Source: Streptomyces sp. NBC_01446 (lineage in GTDB: Bacteria > Actinomycetota > Actinomycetes > Streptomycetales > Streptomycetaceae). From it: 64,000 nt of DNA. The position numbers were made by a program, and so were the translations under genes. The stretch lies in assembly GCF_026340095.1 (NCBI RefSeq), contig NZ_JAPEPO010000001.1, forward strand, positions 4,731,501 to 4,795,500, given 5' to 3'. How positions within the stretch are numbered: position 1 is the stretch's first letter; each line of letters opens with the position of its first letter. Of the stretch, positions 1-7,848 are shown in pieces. Under the pieces are notes generated by a model, which ran no database searches, was not told the origin of the DNA, and saw nothing but the letters and a program-made list of their open reading frames with translations.

Positions 1-1401
1 GGTGTGCACCACGCCGCGACGATGCTGGCCGACCCGAGCTTGGGTGGCCCCGGTGCTCCCAAGCCGCCCGGTCCGCCCGGCGCCCCCGGCGCGCCGCAGC
101 CTCCCGGCCCGCCCGGGGGGACGCCGCCCGGTGGTGTGCACCATGCCGCGACGATGCTGGCCCAGCCGGGACCGGCCGGTCCCGGCACGCCGCCCCCGCC
201 GGCGGCACCCGGCGTGCCTGGTGCTCCCGGTGCGCCGGGTGCACCCGGTGGTGGTGTCCATCACGCCGCGACGATGCTGGCCGGTCCCGGTCAGGCCGGA
301 CCCGGCATGCCTCCTCCCCCGCCGCCGCAGGCGCCGGGCGGTATGCCGATGCCGCCGCCGATGCCCGGTCAGCAGGTTCCGGGGGGTCCGCCCCCGGCCT
401 CGTACGGGTATCCGCAGCCCACGGGTCAGCCGACCGTCGGGCCCGGCTATCAGGCCGTGCTGCGCTACCGCGCGCCCGACGGCTCCGAGCAGCAGCTCAT
501 CCGCCGCTCGGCGCCCGGTACGCCGCACCCGGAGTGGCAGATCTTCCATGAGCTGCGCGGCATGAACATCCCGCCGGACCAGGTCCTGGAGCTGCACACG
601 GAGCTGGAGTCCTGCGAGCTGCCGGGTGCGTACTGCGCCCGCATGATCCGTGAACAGTGGCCGCAGGCCAGGATCACGTCCATCGCCCCGTACGGCAGGG
701 ACCACGCGTCGCGCCAGCAGGGCATGCAGCAACTGATCGCGCACCAGGGCGAGTTGCACCAGGTGGCGGACGGTCCGGCGCGGCTCGCGCCGGTGCGTGC
801 GCCGCTGCCGCCCGCGCAGCCGATGCCGCCGGTTCCGCCGGAGGCGATCGGGCATGAGCTGGCCGCGGCGTTCGGTCCTGGGGTGTTCCGGTTCGACCAG
901 CGGGCCGTGTCCCGTCAGGGCGTGCCGGACATCGTGGCGCACACCCTCGTCGTGGCGGGGCTGCCCGCCGACTTCGGGCCGTTCTTCTGGGCGCAGGCCC
1001 AGCCGGGCCGCCCGGTGCCGACGCTTGCCGAGCTGGCGCAGGAGCGGGGGGCGCAGCCCGCGTCGGACGCGGGTTCGTACCTCGTGATGGGCAGTGACTT
1101 CGGGCGGGCGATCTGTGTCCAGTACGGCACGGCGAACATCGTGGCCGTGCCGGTGGAGGCGGGTCCCGGCGGTGCGCCGGTGCCGCCGCAGTTCGTGAAC
1201 ACGGGCCTGCCCGAGTTCGCGCGCAGCCTCGCGGTGCTCGGCCGGATGTGGCCGCTGCGGTTCGGGCTCAACCAGGAGCAGGCGGGCCGCTGGACCGTCG
1301 ACTTCCAGGCGCAGCTGGCCGCTGTCGACCCGGCGGCGCTCGCGTCGCCGGAGGGCTGGTGGTCGGTGCTGCTCGAGCAGATGTGGGACGGCCTGCTGTA
1401 A
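1..1401 (+). CDS. Deaminase-like/SUKH-like fusion protein with VHHAATMLA repeats (5' end outside window)
   Basis: Open from the first base, so the N-terminus lies upstream; 466 codons are visible and a TAA stop ends it. The first part is Pro/Gly-rich and disordered, with three copies of VHHAATMLA at nt 4-30, 136-162 and 256-282. A compact domain follows (about nt 445-780). It holds an HPE motif (codons 176-178) and two cysteines spaced C-x6-C (codons 205 and 212), the zinc-ligand layout of the toxin-type cytidine deaminase superfamily. The last ~160 residues resemble the SUKH family, usually immunity proteins in polymorphic toxin systems, ending in a Trp-rich SPEGWW stretch. I infer a nucleic-acid/nucleotide deaminase fused to a SUKH-type domain. 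There is no signal peptide in the visible part. Domain names are from memory of these families and remain moderate in certainty. Confidence 0.6.
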   Translation, partial: GVHHAATMLADPSLGGPGAPKPPGPPGAPGAPQPPGPPGGTPPGGVHHAATMLAQPGPAGPGTPPPPAAPGVPGAPGAPGAPGGGVHHAATMLAGPGQAGPGMPPPPPPQAPGGMPMPPPMPGQQVPGGPPPASYGYPQPTGQPTVGPGYQAVLRYRAPDGSEQQLIRRSAPGTPHPEWQIFHELRGMNIPPDQVLELHTELESCELPGAYCARMIREQWPQARITSIAPYGRDHASRQQGMQQLIAHQGELHQVADGPARLAPVRAPLPPAQPMPPVPPEAIGHELAAAFGPGVFRFDQRAVSRQGVPDIVAHTLVVAGLPADFGPFFWAQAQPGRPVPTLAELAQERGAQPASDAGSYLVMGSDFGRAICVQYGTANIVAVPVEAGPGGAPVPPQFVNTGLPEFARSLAVLGRMWPLRFGLNQEQAGRWTVDFQAQLAAVDPAALASPEGWWSVLLEQMWDGLL

Positions 1402-1420
1402 CCCGCGTACAGAGGTACTG

Positions 1421-1462
1421 GAGAGGCGCGCGACCGTATCGGTCGCGCGCCTCTCCTTCTTT
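1421..1462 (+). terminator. Hairpin terminator after the deaminase-SUKH gene
   Basis: A 16-bp perfect stem (1421-1436 with 1440-1455) closes a 3-nt TAT loop 20 bases after the stop codon and is followed by CTTCTTTT. This is a strong intrinsic-type terminator by structure and T-run. Confidence 0.85.
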
Positions 1463-1627
1463 TGGGCGGGATGTGACCTGCCTCGCCCTCAAGGCTCTCG
1501 ATTCCGACTTTCGGCAGTATTTGACGCATCCTTGTCGAGTGGGTTGGGCGGAGTGTCTTGATTTGAGCGCTTCGGCTCGATCAGGTGCCGGGTAGGAGAG
1601 CCGAAGAGGCGACGAGGGGAATCAAGG

Positions 1628-2527
1628 ATGAGCAGCGGTGCGTCGGTGTCGCCCCATGGCTTCGTCACGGGACGGGGCCGCGGCTACCGTCCCGGGCAGG
1701 TGGACGCGCTGGCCGCCGAGCTGTCCCAGGGCCGCGACGACGCCCGTGAGCGCGTCGCCCGGCTGACCGTCGAGGTCGAGGAGCTGGAGGCCGAGGCGCA
1801 GCGGCTGCGGCTGGCCGTGACGCAGCTCGCCCCGCAGACGTACGAGTCCCTCGGCGACCGCGCCCGCGAGATCCTCGCCCTCGCCGAGGAGGCGGCGGAC
1901 GGAGTACGGGCGGCCGCCGCCGATGACGTCCGGCGGATCACGCAGGACGCGGAGGCCCGCGCGCGGGAGACGCGAGAGGCGGCCCGCGCCGCGGCCGACG
2001 CCGTACGGGCCGAGGCCGAGCAGTGGGCCGACGAACGGCTGGGCGCCGGCCGGGCCACGGCCGACGGGGTCCGCGCCGCCGCACGTGACGAGGCGAAGGA
2101 ACGGCGCGAGGAAGCGCTCGCCGCGCTCGACGACGTGCGGGAGCGGACCGCGGCGACCCTCGCCGCGCAGGAGAAGGACCACGCCGAGCGGCGGGACGAG
2201 GCCGAGCGGGAGATCGCCGGGCAGGAGGCCGCGGCGGACACACGCGAGGCGGAGCGCCTGGAACTGGCCGAGGGGCGGCTGTCCGAGGCGCGGCGGGCGT
2301 TCGCCGAGGCGGAGGAGTCGGCCCGGCACGGCGAGGAGGACGCCGAGGCCCGCGCCGCGGAGCTCCTCGCGGAGGCGACCCTGCACGAGGAGGGCGTGGG
2401 CCGCGAGACGGAGCGGGTGCTGCGCGCGCACGGCGAGAAGTGGGACGAGGTCCGCGCCCACATGGAACACGTCCGCACCACCCTGGCCACGCTCACGGGC
2501 CGCAACTCCGCCGGCGGGGCGTCGTAG
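1628..2527 (+). CDS. Long coiled-coil protein of the DivIVA/FilP-like 'cellulose-binding' type
   Basis: 299 residues, ATG start preceded by GAGGGG and AAGG. After a short head the RGYRPGQVD motif (about residues 20-28) matches the GY-x3-QVD signature at the N-terminus of DivIVA-like proteins in actinobacteria. Almost everything after it is charged Ala/Glu/Arg heptad sequence (residues ~35-280), as expected of a long parallel coiled coil. Streptomyces proteins of this build (FilP, Scy and relatives, often mis-named cellulose-binding) form cytoskeletal or polarity scaffolds at hyphal tips. No enzyme motif is visible. The scaffold role is inferred from architecture only. It converges on the symporter gene downstream, separated by a repeat block. 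Confidence 0.65.
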   Translation: MSSGASVSPHGFVTGRGRGYRPGQVDALAAELSQGRDDARERVARLTVEVEELEAEAQRLRLAVTQLAPQTYESLGDRAREILALAEEAADGVRAAAADDVRRITQDAEARARETREAARAAADAVRAEAEQWADERLGAGRATADGVRAAARDEAKERREEALAALDDVRERTAATLAAQEKDHAERRDEAEREIAGQEAAADTREAERLELAEGRLSEARRAFAEAEESARHGEEDAEARAAELLAEATLHEEGVGRETERVLRAHGEKWDEVRAHMEHVRTTLATLTGRNSAGGAS

Positions 2528-2580
2528 GCGCTGTCGGCCACGGGCCGCGCCGACCCTGACGGCACGCGGTAAGCGGGCCG

Positions 2581-2761
2581 CGCCCTCGCCGGCGGGGAGC
2601 CGTGAAGCCGCCGGAGTCTCGCCGGCGGGACGCGGTGAGGGGCCGCAGTCTCGCCGACGAGACGCCGTGAAGGCGCCGCAACCCCGCCGACGAGACGCCG
2701 CAACCCCGCCGACGAGGCGCCGCAACCCCGTCGACGAGGCGCCGCAACCCCGCAGGCGGGG
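2581..2761. repeat. Intergenic 22-bp tandem repeat block
   Basis: Between two convergent genes lie four head-to-tail 22-bp units at 2674-2695, 2696-2717, 2718-2739 and 2740-2761, sharing the core CGCAACCCCGCCGACGAG. They are preceded by more diverged units that carry an extra 11-bp segment (CGCCGTGAAGG-like) in 2581-2673. Unit 4 is degenerate. No open reading frame of recognisable type uses the block. It could be a slipped-strand minisatellite or a repeated protein/RNA site. Confidence 0.8.
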
Positions 2762-2792
2762 CGTCGTAGCCGGGCGCGTGGACCGTGTCGGG

Positions 2793-4418
2793 CTACCCGT
2801 CCTGCCCCTTCGGGACCTGCCGCGTCGCGCCCGCCAAGATCCACGCCTCCACCGCCTCGTACTGGCGGCGTTGGCCGTCGGCCGTTCGGCGGCCGGAGGC
2901 CAGCGTGCCAAGCCAGCCGAAGAGGAAGCCCAGCGGGATCGAGGCGATGCCCGTCGTGGTGAACGGGAACCAGTTGAAGTCCTGGCCGGGGAACGCCGAG
3001 GTGGGCGAGCCCGACACCAGGTTGGTGCCCGTCATCAGGACGAGGCAGGACGCCGTGCCGCCGAGCAGTGTCCACAGCAGGCCCGTACTCGTGTAGCGGC
3101 GCCAGAACAGGCTGTAGACGAGCGCGGGCGCGAGCGCCGAGGCGCCCAGGCAGAACGACAGCGTGACCAGCGGCTGGAGGTTGTAGTGCTGGACGAACGT
3201 GGCCAGGAGGATCGCGGGCACGCCGACGGACAGCGCCGAGACGCGGGCCAGCGTCATCTCCTTGCGGGCGGTGAGCGGCGTCCTGCGGTGCGCGAAGACG
3301 TCGTGCGCGAGGGAGTTGGCGCAGGCCAGGATCATTCCGGCGACCGAGGCGAGCAGCGTGAGGAAGAGCGCCGTGGTGACCGTGGTGAACACCAGCGTCT
3401 CCGCCGTGGAGGCGTCCGCGCCGAACGCGGCCCGCGCCCCGAGCAGATACGCGGTGTTGCCCTGCGGGTCCGCCGCGGCGACGGCGGCCCGGCCGAGGAA
3501 CGCCGTCGCGCCGAACCCGATGATCGCGATGATCAGGACGAAGAGGCCGACCGCCGACACCGCCCAGGACATCGAGCGGCGCACCTCACGCGCGCTGCGC
3601 GCCGTGTACATGCGCATCGTGACGTGGGGCAGGCACGCACCGCCCAGGACGACGGTCAGCTCCGAACTGATCATGTCCAGGCGGGGGTTGGCGGTGCCGG
3701 CGAACTGGAGGCCCGAGTGCAGGAAGGCGTTGCCCACGCCGCTGGCCTGCGCGGCCTGTGAGGCGAGGGCGCCGGGGTTCCAGTCGAAGCGGTACAGGAT
3801 CAGGAGGGCGACGGTCAGGCCCGATCCGAGCAGCATCACGGTCTTCATGATCTGGATGAGGGCGGTGCCCTTCATGCCGCCGATCGCCGCGTAGCTGATC
3901 ATCAGGGCGCCGAGCGCGATGACGCAGCCCGTCTTGAACCCCTCGCTGGTGAAGCCGAGGACGAACGCCAGCAGGTCACCGGCGCCCGCCAGTTGGACCA
4001 GCATCAGCGGGAGCAGCGCCGCGAGGGTGGTGGCGCACGCGGTGATGCGTACGGCGCGTCCCGGCAGGCGGCGGGCGATCACGTCGCCCATGGTGAACCG
4101 GCCCGCGTTGCGCAGGGGTTCGGCCAGCAGGAACATCAGGAGCATCAGGGACAGGGACGTGCTCAGGGCGAGGACGATCCCGTCGTAGCCGGTGAGCGCG
4201 ATGATGCCGCCGGTGCCGAGGACGGTCGCCGCGGAGATGTAGTCGCCCGCGATGGCGAGGCCGTTGCGCATCGGGGTGAGGGAGCCGAAGCCGGTGTAGA
4301 ACTCGTCGAGGTTGTCGCGGTCGGGGCCGGTCATCACGCACAGGAGCAGCGTGATGGTGGCGACCGCGGTGAAGGCGACCAGGGACATGCCCTGGGCCGA
4401 GCTGCTGAAGTCCGTCAT
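2793..4418 (-). CDS. Sodium:solute symporter (SSS family), acetate/pyruvate-permease type
   Basis: 541 residues with about 13 hydrophobic segments. The ATG at 4416-4418 was chosen because it overlaps the stop of the upstream gene (ATGA), and a GGGGG stretch sits just upstream. The N-terminal segment around DNLDEFYTGFGSL and the following Gly-rich SAATVLGTGG match the ActP/MctC branch of the SSS family, which takes up short monocarboxylates (acetate, propionate, pyruvate) with Na+ or H+. Pairing with a DUF485 membrane protein immediately upstream is the classic YjcH-ActP arrangement and supports this branch. The exact substrate cannot be read from sequence. Confidence 0.85.
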   Translation of the reverse strand: MTDFSSSAQGMSLVAFTAVATITLLLCVMTGPDRDNLDEFYTGFGSLTPMRNGLAIAGDYISAATVLGTGGIIALTGYDGIVLALSTSLSLMLLMFLLAEPLRNAGRFTMGDVIARRLPGRAVRITACATTLAALLPLMLVQLAGAGDLLAFVLGFTSEGFKTGCVIALGALMISYAAIGGMKGTALIQIMKTVMLLGSGLTVALLILYRFDWNPGALASQAAQASGVGNAFLHSGLQFAGTANPRLDMISSELTVVLGGACLPHVTMRMYTARSAREVRRSMSWAVSAVGLFVLIIAIIGFGATAFLGRAAVAAADPQGNTAYLLGARAAFGADASTAETLVFTTVTTALFLTLLASVAGMILACANSLAHDVFAHRRTPLTARKEMTLARVSALSVGVPAILLATFVQHYNLQPLVTLSFCLGASALAPALVYSLFWRRYTSTGLLWTLLGGTASCLVLMTGTNLVSGSPTSAFPGQDFNWFPFTTTGIASIPLGFLFGWLGTLASGRRTADGQRRQYEAVEAWILAGATRQVPKGQDG

Positions 4419-4996
4419 CGGAAGTTCCCCCCGGCCGTTCCGGGAGTCGGACGCTGGTCCAACTCGGCTTGTCTGCGCAGCCGGTGGGCGAGCGGGTCGA
4501 CGCGGCGGCGGGCGGTGTACTCGTAGAGCCAGAGCGCGAGCGCGGTCACCGGGAGCTGGCACAGACCGAGGAAGAGACCGGTGGAGAAGCCGCCGGGGAG
4601 GGTGCCCGTCATGAGGGAGGGCGCGAACGCCGACAGGACGAGGAAGACGGTGAAGTAGCCGAGCGCGGTGAGCGTGGCGACGCGTCGCTGCCATCGGTAG
4701 GCGCTGCGCAGCAGTCGCAGGTCGCTGTGGTGGCCGAGCGCGGGGTGGCGCGGGAGTCGGTGCGTGGGCGCGGGTGGTGGGGGAGGGGGTGCCCAGGGAT
4801 AGGTGAGGGCGGGGTCGGGCTGCCGTTGTGGGTGCGGCGGTTGTTGCGGGTACGGCTGCGGTTGCGGGTACGGCTGCTGTGGCTGCTGGTACCCGTGCCG
4901 GTTCTGGTTTCCGTGCTGGCTCCGGCCCGTGGGGAAGGGGGCCTGCCATGGCTCGTTCTGGTGGTCGGAATATGAGCGGTGCGGTGTGTCGGACAT
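4415..4996 (-). CDS. DUF485 family membrane protein with Pro/Gln-rich N-terminus
   Basis: 193 residues; the ATG at 4994-4996 has a good ribosome site (AAGGAG 8-9 bases upstream). Residues 1-80 are low-complexity (Pro, Gln, Tyr, His). The rest holds two transmembrane segments separated by a short loop, with the RRVATLTALGYFTVFL and GLFLGLCQLPVTALALWLY segments typical of DUF485/YjcH proteins. It overlaps the symporter start by four bases, so the two are translationally coupled. It probably acts as an accessory of the symporter. The long N-terminal tail is unusual relative to the ~100-residue enterobacterial YjcH. Confidence 0.8.
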   Translation of the reverse strand: MSDTPHRSYSDHQNEPWQAPFPTGRSQHGNQNRHGYQQPQQPYPQPQPYPQQPPHPQRQPDPALTYPWAPPPPPPAPTHRLPRHPALGHHSDLRLLRSAYRWQRRVATLTALGYFTVFLVLSAFAPSLMTGTLPGGFSTGLFLGLCQLPVTALALWLYEYTARRRVDPLAHRLRRQAELDQRPTPGTAGGNFR

Positions 4997-5111
4997 CCCG
5001 GTTCTCCTTGCGCGGCTTGGGTCCGCCGGGGATTGCGGACGCAGGGAGCGAGGGGGGAGCCGGAACGTTACTCGTAGGTAGGCGCTTTCCGCGACGGTTC
5101 TCGCGAACTGT

Positions 5112-6716
5112 TCAGTCGGTTCGTTGTGAGAGGCGTGAGTGATGCTGATGCGTATCTTGTGAGCCGACTGAGTTGCCATCGGCCCCAGATGTCGCCTCAC
5201 CCGACCGCTCGCTGCCCCTCTCACCGTCCTGGTCGAGCACCGGGAATCGTCGCGGTGCGAGGCACAGCAGGGCGATCAGCGCCAGCGCGGCCGCGCACGC
5301 GGCGCCCAGGTAGACCGAGTCGACGGCCGCCGCCACGGCCCGCCGCAGCCGATCCGGGTCGGCCACGGAGGCGGGGTCCTGCAGGGCCTTGGCCACCGAG
5401 TCGAGGGACCCCGCGCCGCCCAGGCGCCCGGCGAGCACGGTGTTGGCGACGGCGCCGAACAGGGCGGCGCCGACCGTCTGGCCTATCTGCCGGCAGAACA
5501 GGACGGACGCGGTCGTCGTGCCGCGCTCGGCCCACCCGACGGTCGACTGGACCCCGACGATCAGGGGCAGTTGGAAGAGTCCGAGCGCCGCGCCGAGCAG
5601 CAGCATGACCAGCGTGGGCTGCCAGGCGGCCCCGGGATAGGGCAGCAGCGGGAACGCGAGCAGGATGAGGAGCGCGGCCGCGATGCCGACGACGGCCGTG
5701 TTGCGGAAGCCGATCCTGCGGTACACGTGCTGGCTGAGGGCCGCGGAGACGGGCCAGCTCAGCGTCATCACGGAGAGCACGAACCCGGCGGCCATGGGCG
5801 CGAGCCCGAGGACGGCCTGTGCGTACGTGGGCACGAACACGGTCGGCGCGACCATCAGGAGGCCCAGCGCGCCGAGCGCGAGGTTGACGGCGGCGATGGT
5901 GCGGCGTCGCCAGACCCAGCCGGGGATGATCGGTTCGACGGCCCGCCGTTCGATGGCGACGACGGCGCCGATCAGCGCGACCCCCGTACCGAACATGGCG
6001 ATCGACGGAACCGAGAGCCAGTCCCAGGCGACGCCGCCCTGCACGAGCGCGGTCAGGAGTACCCCGCCGCACGCGAACACGGCGAGCGCGCCGGCCCAGT
6101 CGATGCGGGCGCGCGGCCCCTTCTCCCGTACCGGTTCGTGGAGATGGCGCACGACGAGCCAGAGGGCGACGGCGCCGACGGGCACGTTGATCAGGAAGAT
6201 CCAGCGCCAGCCCGCGTACGAGGCGAGCAGTCCGCCGAGTGCCGGGCCCGCGACGGACGAGGTCGCCCACACCGTCGACAGCCTGGCCTGGATGCGGGGG
6301 CGTTCCTTGAGCGGGTAGAGGTCGGCGGCGAGAGTCTGGATGGTGCCCTGGATGGCGCCGCCGCCCAGGCCCTGGACGACGCGGAAGGCGATGAGCGCGC
6401 CCATGTTCCAGGAACCCGCGCACAGGACCGATCCGACGAGGAAGAGGACGCTGCCGCCGATGAGGACGGGCTTGCGGCCGAAGGTGTCGGACAGTTTCCC
6501 GTAGACCGGCAGCGTGACGGTGACGGCGAGCAGGTAGCCCGAGAAGAGCCAGGAGAAGACGGAGAAGCCGCCGAGGTCGCCGACGATCTGCGGGACCGCC
6601 GTGGAGACGATGGTGGAGTCGAGCGCCGCCAAGGCCATGGAGAGCATCAGCGCCGCGACGACCGCGCCCCGGCGCCGGTCCTTCCCCGTGCCCGCCTGCG
6701 TTGTCGCGCCGCCCAC
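5112..6716 (-). CDS. MFS drug-efflux transporter, DHA2 (14-TM, EmrB/QacA) family
   Basis: 534 residues, GTG start at 6714-6716 with GGAAGG upstream. The protein has 14 hydrophobic segments. Motif C/D1-like LAALDSTIVSTAVPQI in TM1 and motif A GKLSDTFGRKPVL between TM2 and TM3 are hallmarks of the DHA2 proton-antiport drug exporters. The C-terminal ~30 residues are hydrophilic and probably cytoplasmic. The gene diverges from the ABC transporter at 7060, and the shared 343-bp spacer carries several palindromes. No adjacent TetR or MarR regulator is present, so substrate and control remain unknown. Confidence 0.9.
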   Translation of the reverse strand: MGGATTQAGTGKDRRRGAVVAALMLSMALAALDSTIVSTAVPQIVGDLGGFSVFSWLFSGYLLAVTVTLPVYGKLSDTFGRKPVLIGGSVLFLVGSVLCAGSWNMGALIAFRVVQGLGGGAIQGTIQTLAADLYPLKERPRIQARLSTVWATSSVAGPALGGLLASYAGWRWIFLINVPVGAVALWLVVRHLHEPVREKGPRARIDWAGALAVFACGGVLLTALVQGGVAWDWLSVPSIAMFGTGVALIGAVVAIERRAVEPIIPGWVWRRRTIAAVNLALGALGLLMVAPTVFVPTYAQAVLGLAPMAAGFVLSVMTLSWPVSAALSQHVYRRIGFRNTAVVGIAAALLILLAFPLLPYPGAAWQPTLVMLLLGAALGLFQLPLIVGVQSTVGWAERGTTTASVLFCRQIGQTVGAALFGAVANTVLAGRLGGAGSLDSVAKALQDPASVADPDRLRRAVAAAVDSVYLGAACAAALALIALLCLAPRRFPVLDQDGERGSERSGEATSGADGNSVGSQDTHQHHSRLSQRTD

Positions 6717-7059
6717 CGGATTCCTTCCCCCTGCATCTATCTCGCCCCCGACACCTTCTCACCTGACCCTGCCGCGGCGGGAGGGTGGAGCGTGACTGCG
6801 CAGGAAGGTGGAGCGAACCCTGAGAAGAGCTCCACCGTTGGGTGGACTGCCCCTAGGGGGACCTCCGTACTGCGGACAGGGGACGGTTCGTACCCCCGGA
6901 GGACGAGAGGGGTGGGGGGTTCTTCCTACCTTCAAGGGGTGGGGTTTTCCCCCGGGAAAGAGGGTGACCTCCACCAGGGCGCCCGGGCCCCCCTCGCCAG
7001 CAGACTGAAGCGCGTCGCACACACCTGACATTCCGCATGACCGACATAGGAGACTTACC
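6717..7059. promoter_or_regulatory. Divergent intergenic region with several palindromes
   Basis: 343 bp between divergent transporter genes. By eye it contains TCCACC-4-GGTGGA (6831-6846), the 10-bp palindrome CCCCTAGGGG (6850-6859) and TTTCCC-2-GGGAAA (6946-6959), the last about 100 bases before the ABC ATPase start. No small ORF with codon bias was found. These are candidate operators, not identified sites. Confidence 0.45.
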
Positions 7060-7848
7060 GTGACAACGGCTGTGACCATTCCCAGGACCGGGGGCACTGG
7101 AGGGCAGACGGCCGTCGCCGCGCGGGCGCGGCAGGTCGTCAAGGCCTATGGCTCGGGCGAGACCCGGGTCGTCGCGCTCGACCACGTCGATGTGGACATC
7201 GCCCGCGGCGGGTTCACCGCGATCATGGGCCCCTCGGGGTCCGGCAAGTCCACGCTCATGCACTGCCTCGCCGGGCTCGACAACGTCACGTCGGGGCAGA
7301 TCTACCTGGACGAGACCGAGATCACCGGCCTCAAGGACAAGAAGCTCACGCAGCTGCGCCGGGACCGGATCGGCTTCATCTTCCAGGCGTTCAACCTGCT
7401 GCCGACGCTGAACGCGCTCGAGAACATCACGCTTCCCATGGACATCGCGGGCCGCAAGGCGGACAAGCAGTGGCTGGACCGCGTCGTGCGGACCGTGGGC
7501 CTGGCCGAGCGCCTGAAGCACCGGCCCACCGAGCTCTCCGGCGGACAGCAGCAGCGCGTCGCCGTGGCCCGCGCACTCGCCGCCCGGCCGGAGATCATCT
7601 TCGGTGACGAGCCGACCGGAAACCTGGACTCCCGCGCCGGCGCCGAAGTGCTCGGCTTCCTGCGGCAGTCCGTCGACGAGCTCGGCCAGACCATCGTGAT
7701 GGTCACCCACGACCCGGTCGCCGCCTCGTACGCGGACCGGGTGCTGTACCTCGCGGACGGCCGCATCGTCGACGAGATGCTCCGCCCCACCGCGGACGCC
7801 GTCCTCGACCGCATGAAGGACTTCGACGCGCGGGGGCGCACGTCATGA
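7060..7848 (+). CDS. ABC transporter ATP-binding protein, MacB/LolD type
   Basis: 262 residues; GTG start with ATAGGAGA 7-14 bases upstream. Walker A GPSGSGKST, Q-loop in GFIFQAFNLLPTL, signature LSGGQQQRVAVARAL, Walker B IIFGDEPTGNLD and the switch His in VMVTHDP are all present. The EPTGNLDS sequence places it in the MacB/LolD/FtsE group that pairs with FtsX-fold permeases and drives mechanotransmission or antibiotic-peptide/lipid extrusion rather than classical import. Its stop overlaps the permease start (ATGA), so the pair is an operon. It is clearly paralogous to the ATPase at 36117-36887. Confidence 0.92.
   Translation: MTTAVTIPRTGGTGGQTAVAARARQVVKAYGSGETRVVALDHVDVDIARGGFTAIMGPSGSGKSTLMHCLAGLDNVTSGQIYLDETEITGLKDKKLTQLRRDRIGFIFQAFNLLPTLNALENITLPMDIAGRKADKQWLDRVVRTVGLAERLKHRPTELSGGQQQRVAVARALAARPEIIFGDEPTGNLDSRAGAEVLGFLRQSVDELGQTIVMVTHDPVAASYADRVLYLADGRIVDEMLRPTADAVLDRMKDFDARGRTS

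Noticed and set aside
4..30. Possible GTG start at base 4 for the first gene
   Set aside because: The codon is Val of a VHHAATMLA repeat that recurs twice inside the protein, and the frame is open to the window edge; the start lies upstream.
2581..2761. Tandem repeats considered as a CRISPR array
   Set aside because: Units are directly adjacent with no unique spacers and no cas genes nearby.
1622..2911. Open frame on the minus strand spanning the coiled-coil gene and the repeat block
   Set aside because: Arg/Ala-rich shadow with no motif; the repeat block only extends the frame because its unit length avoids stops locally.
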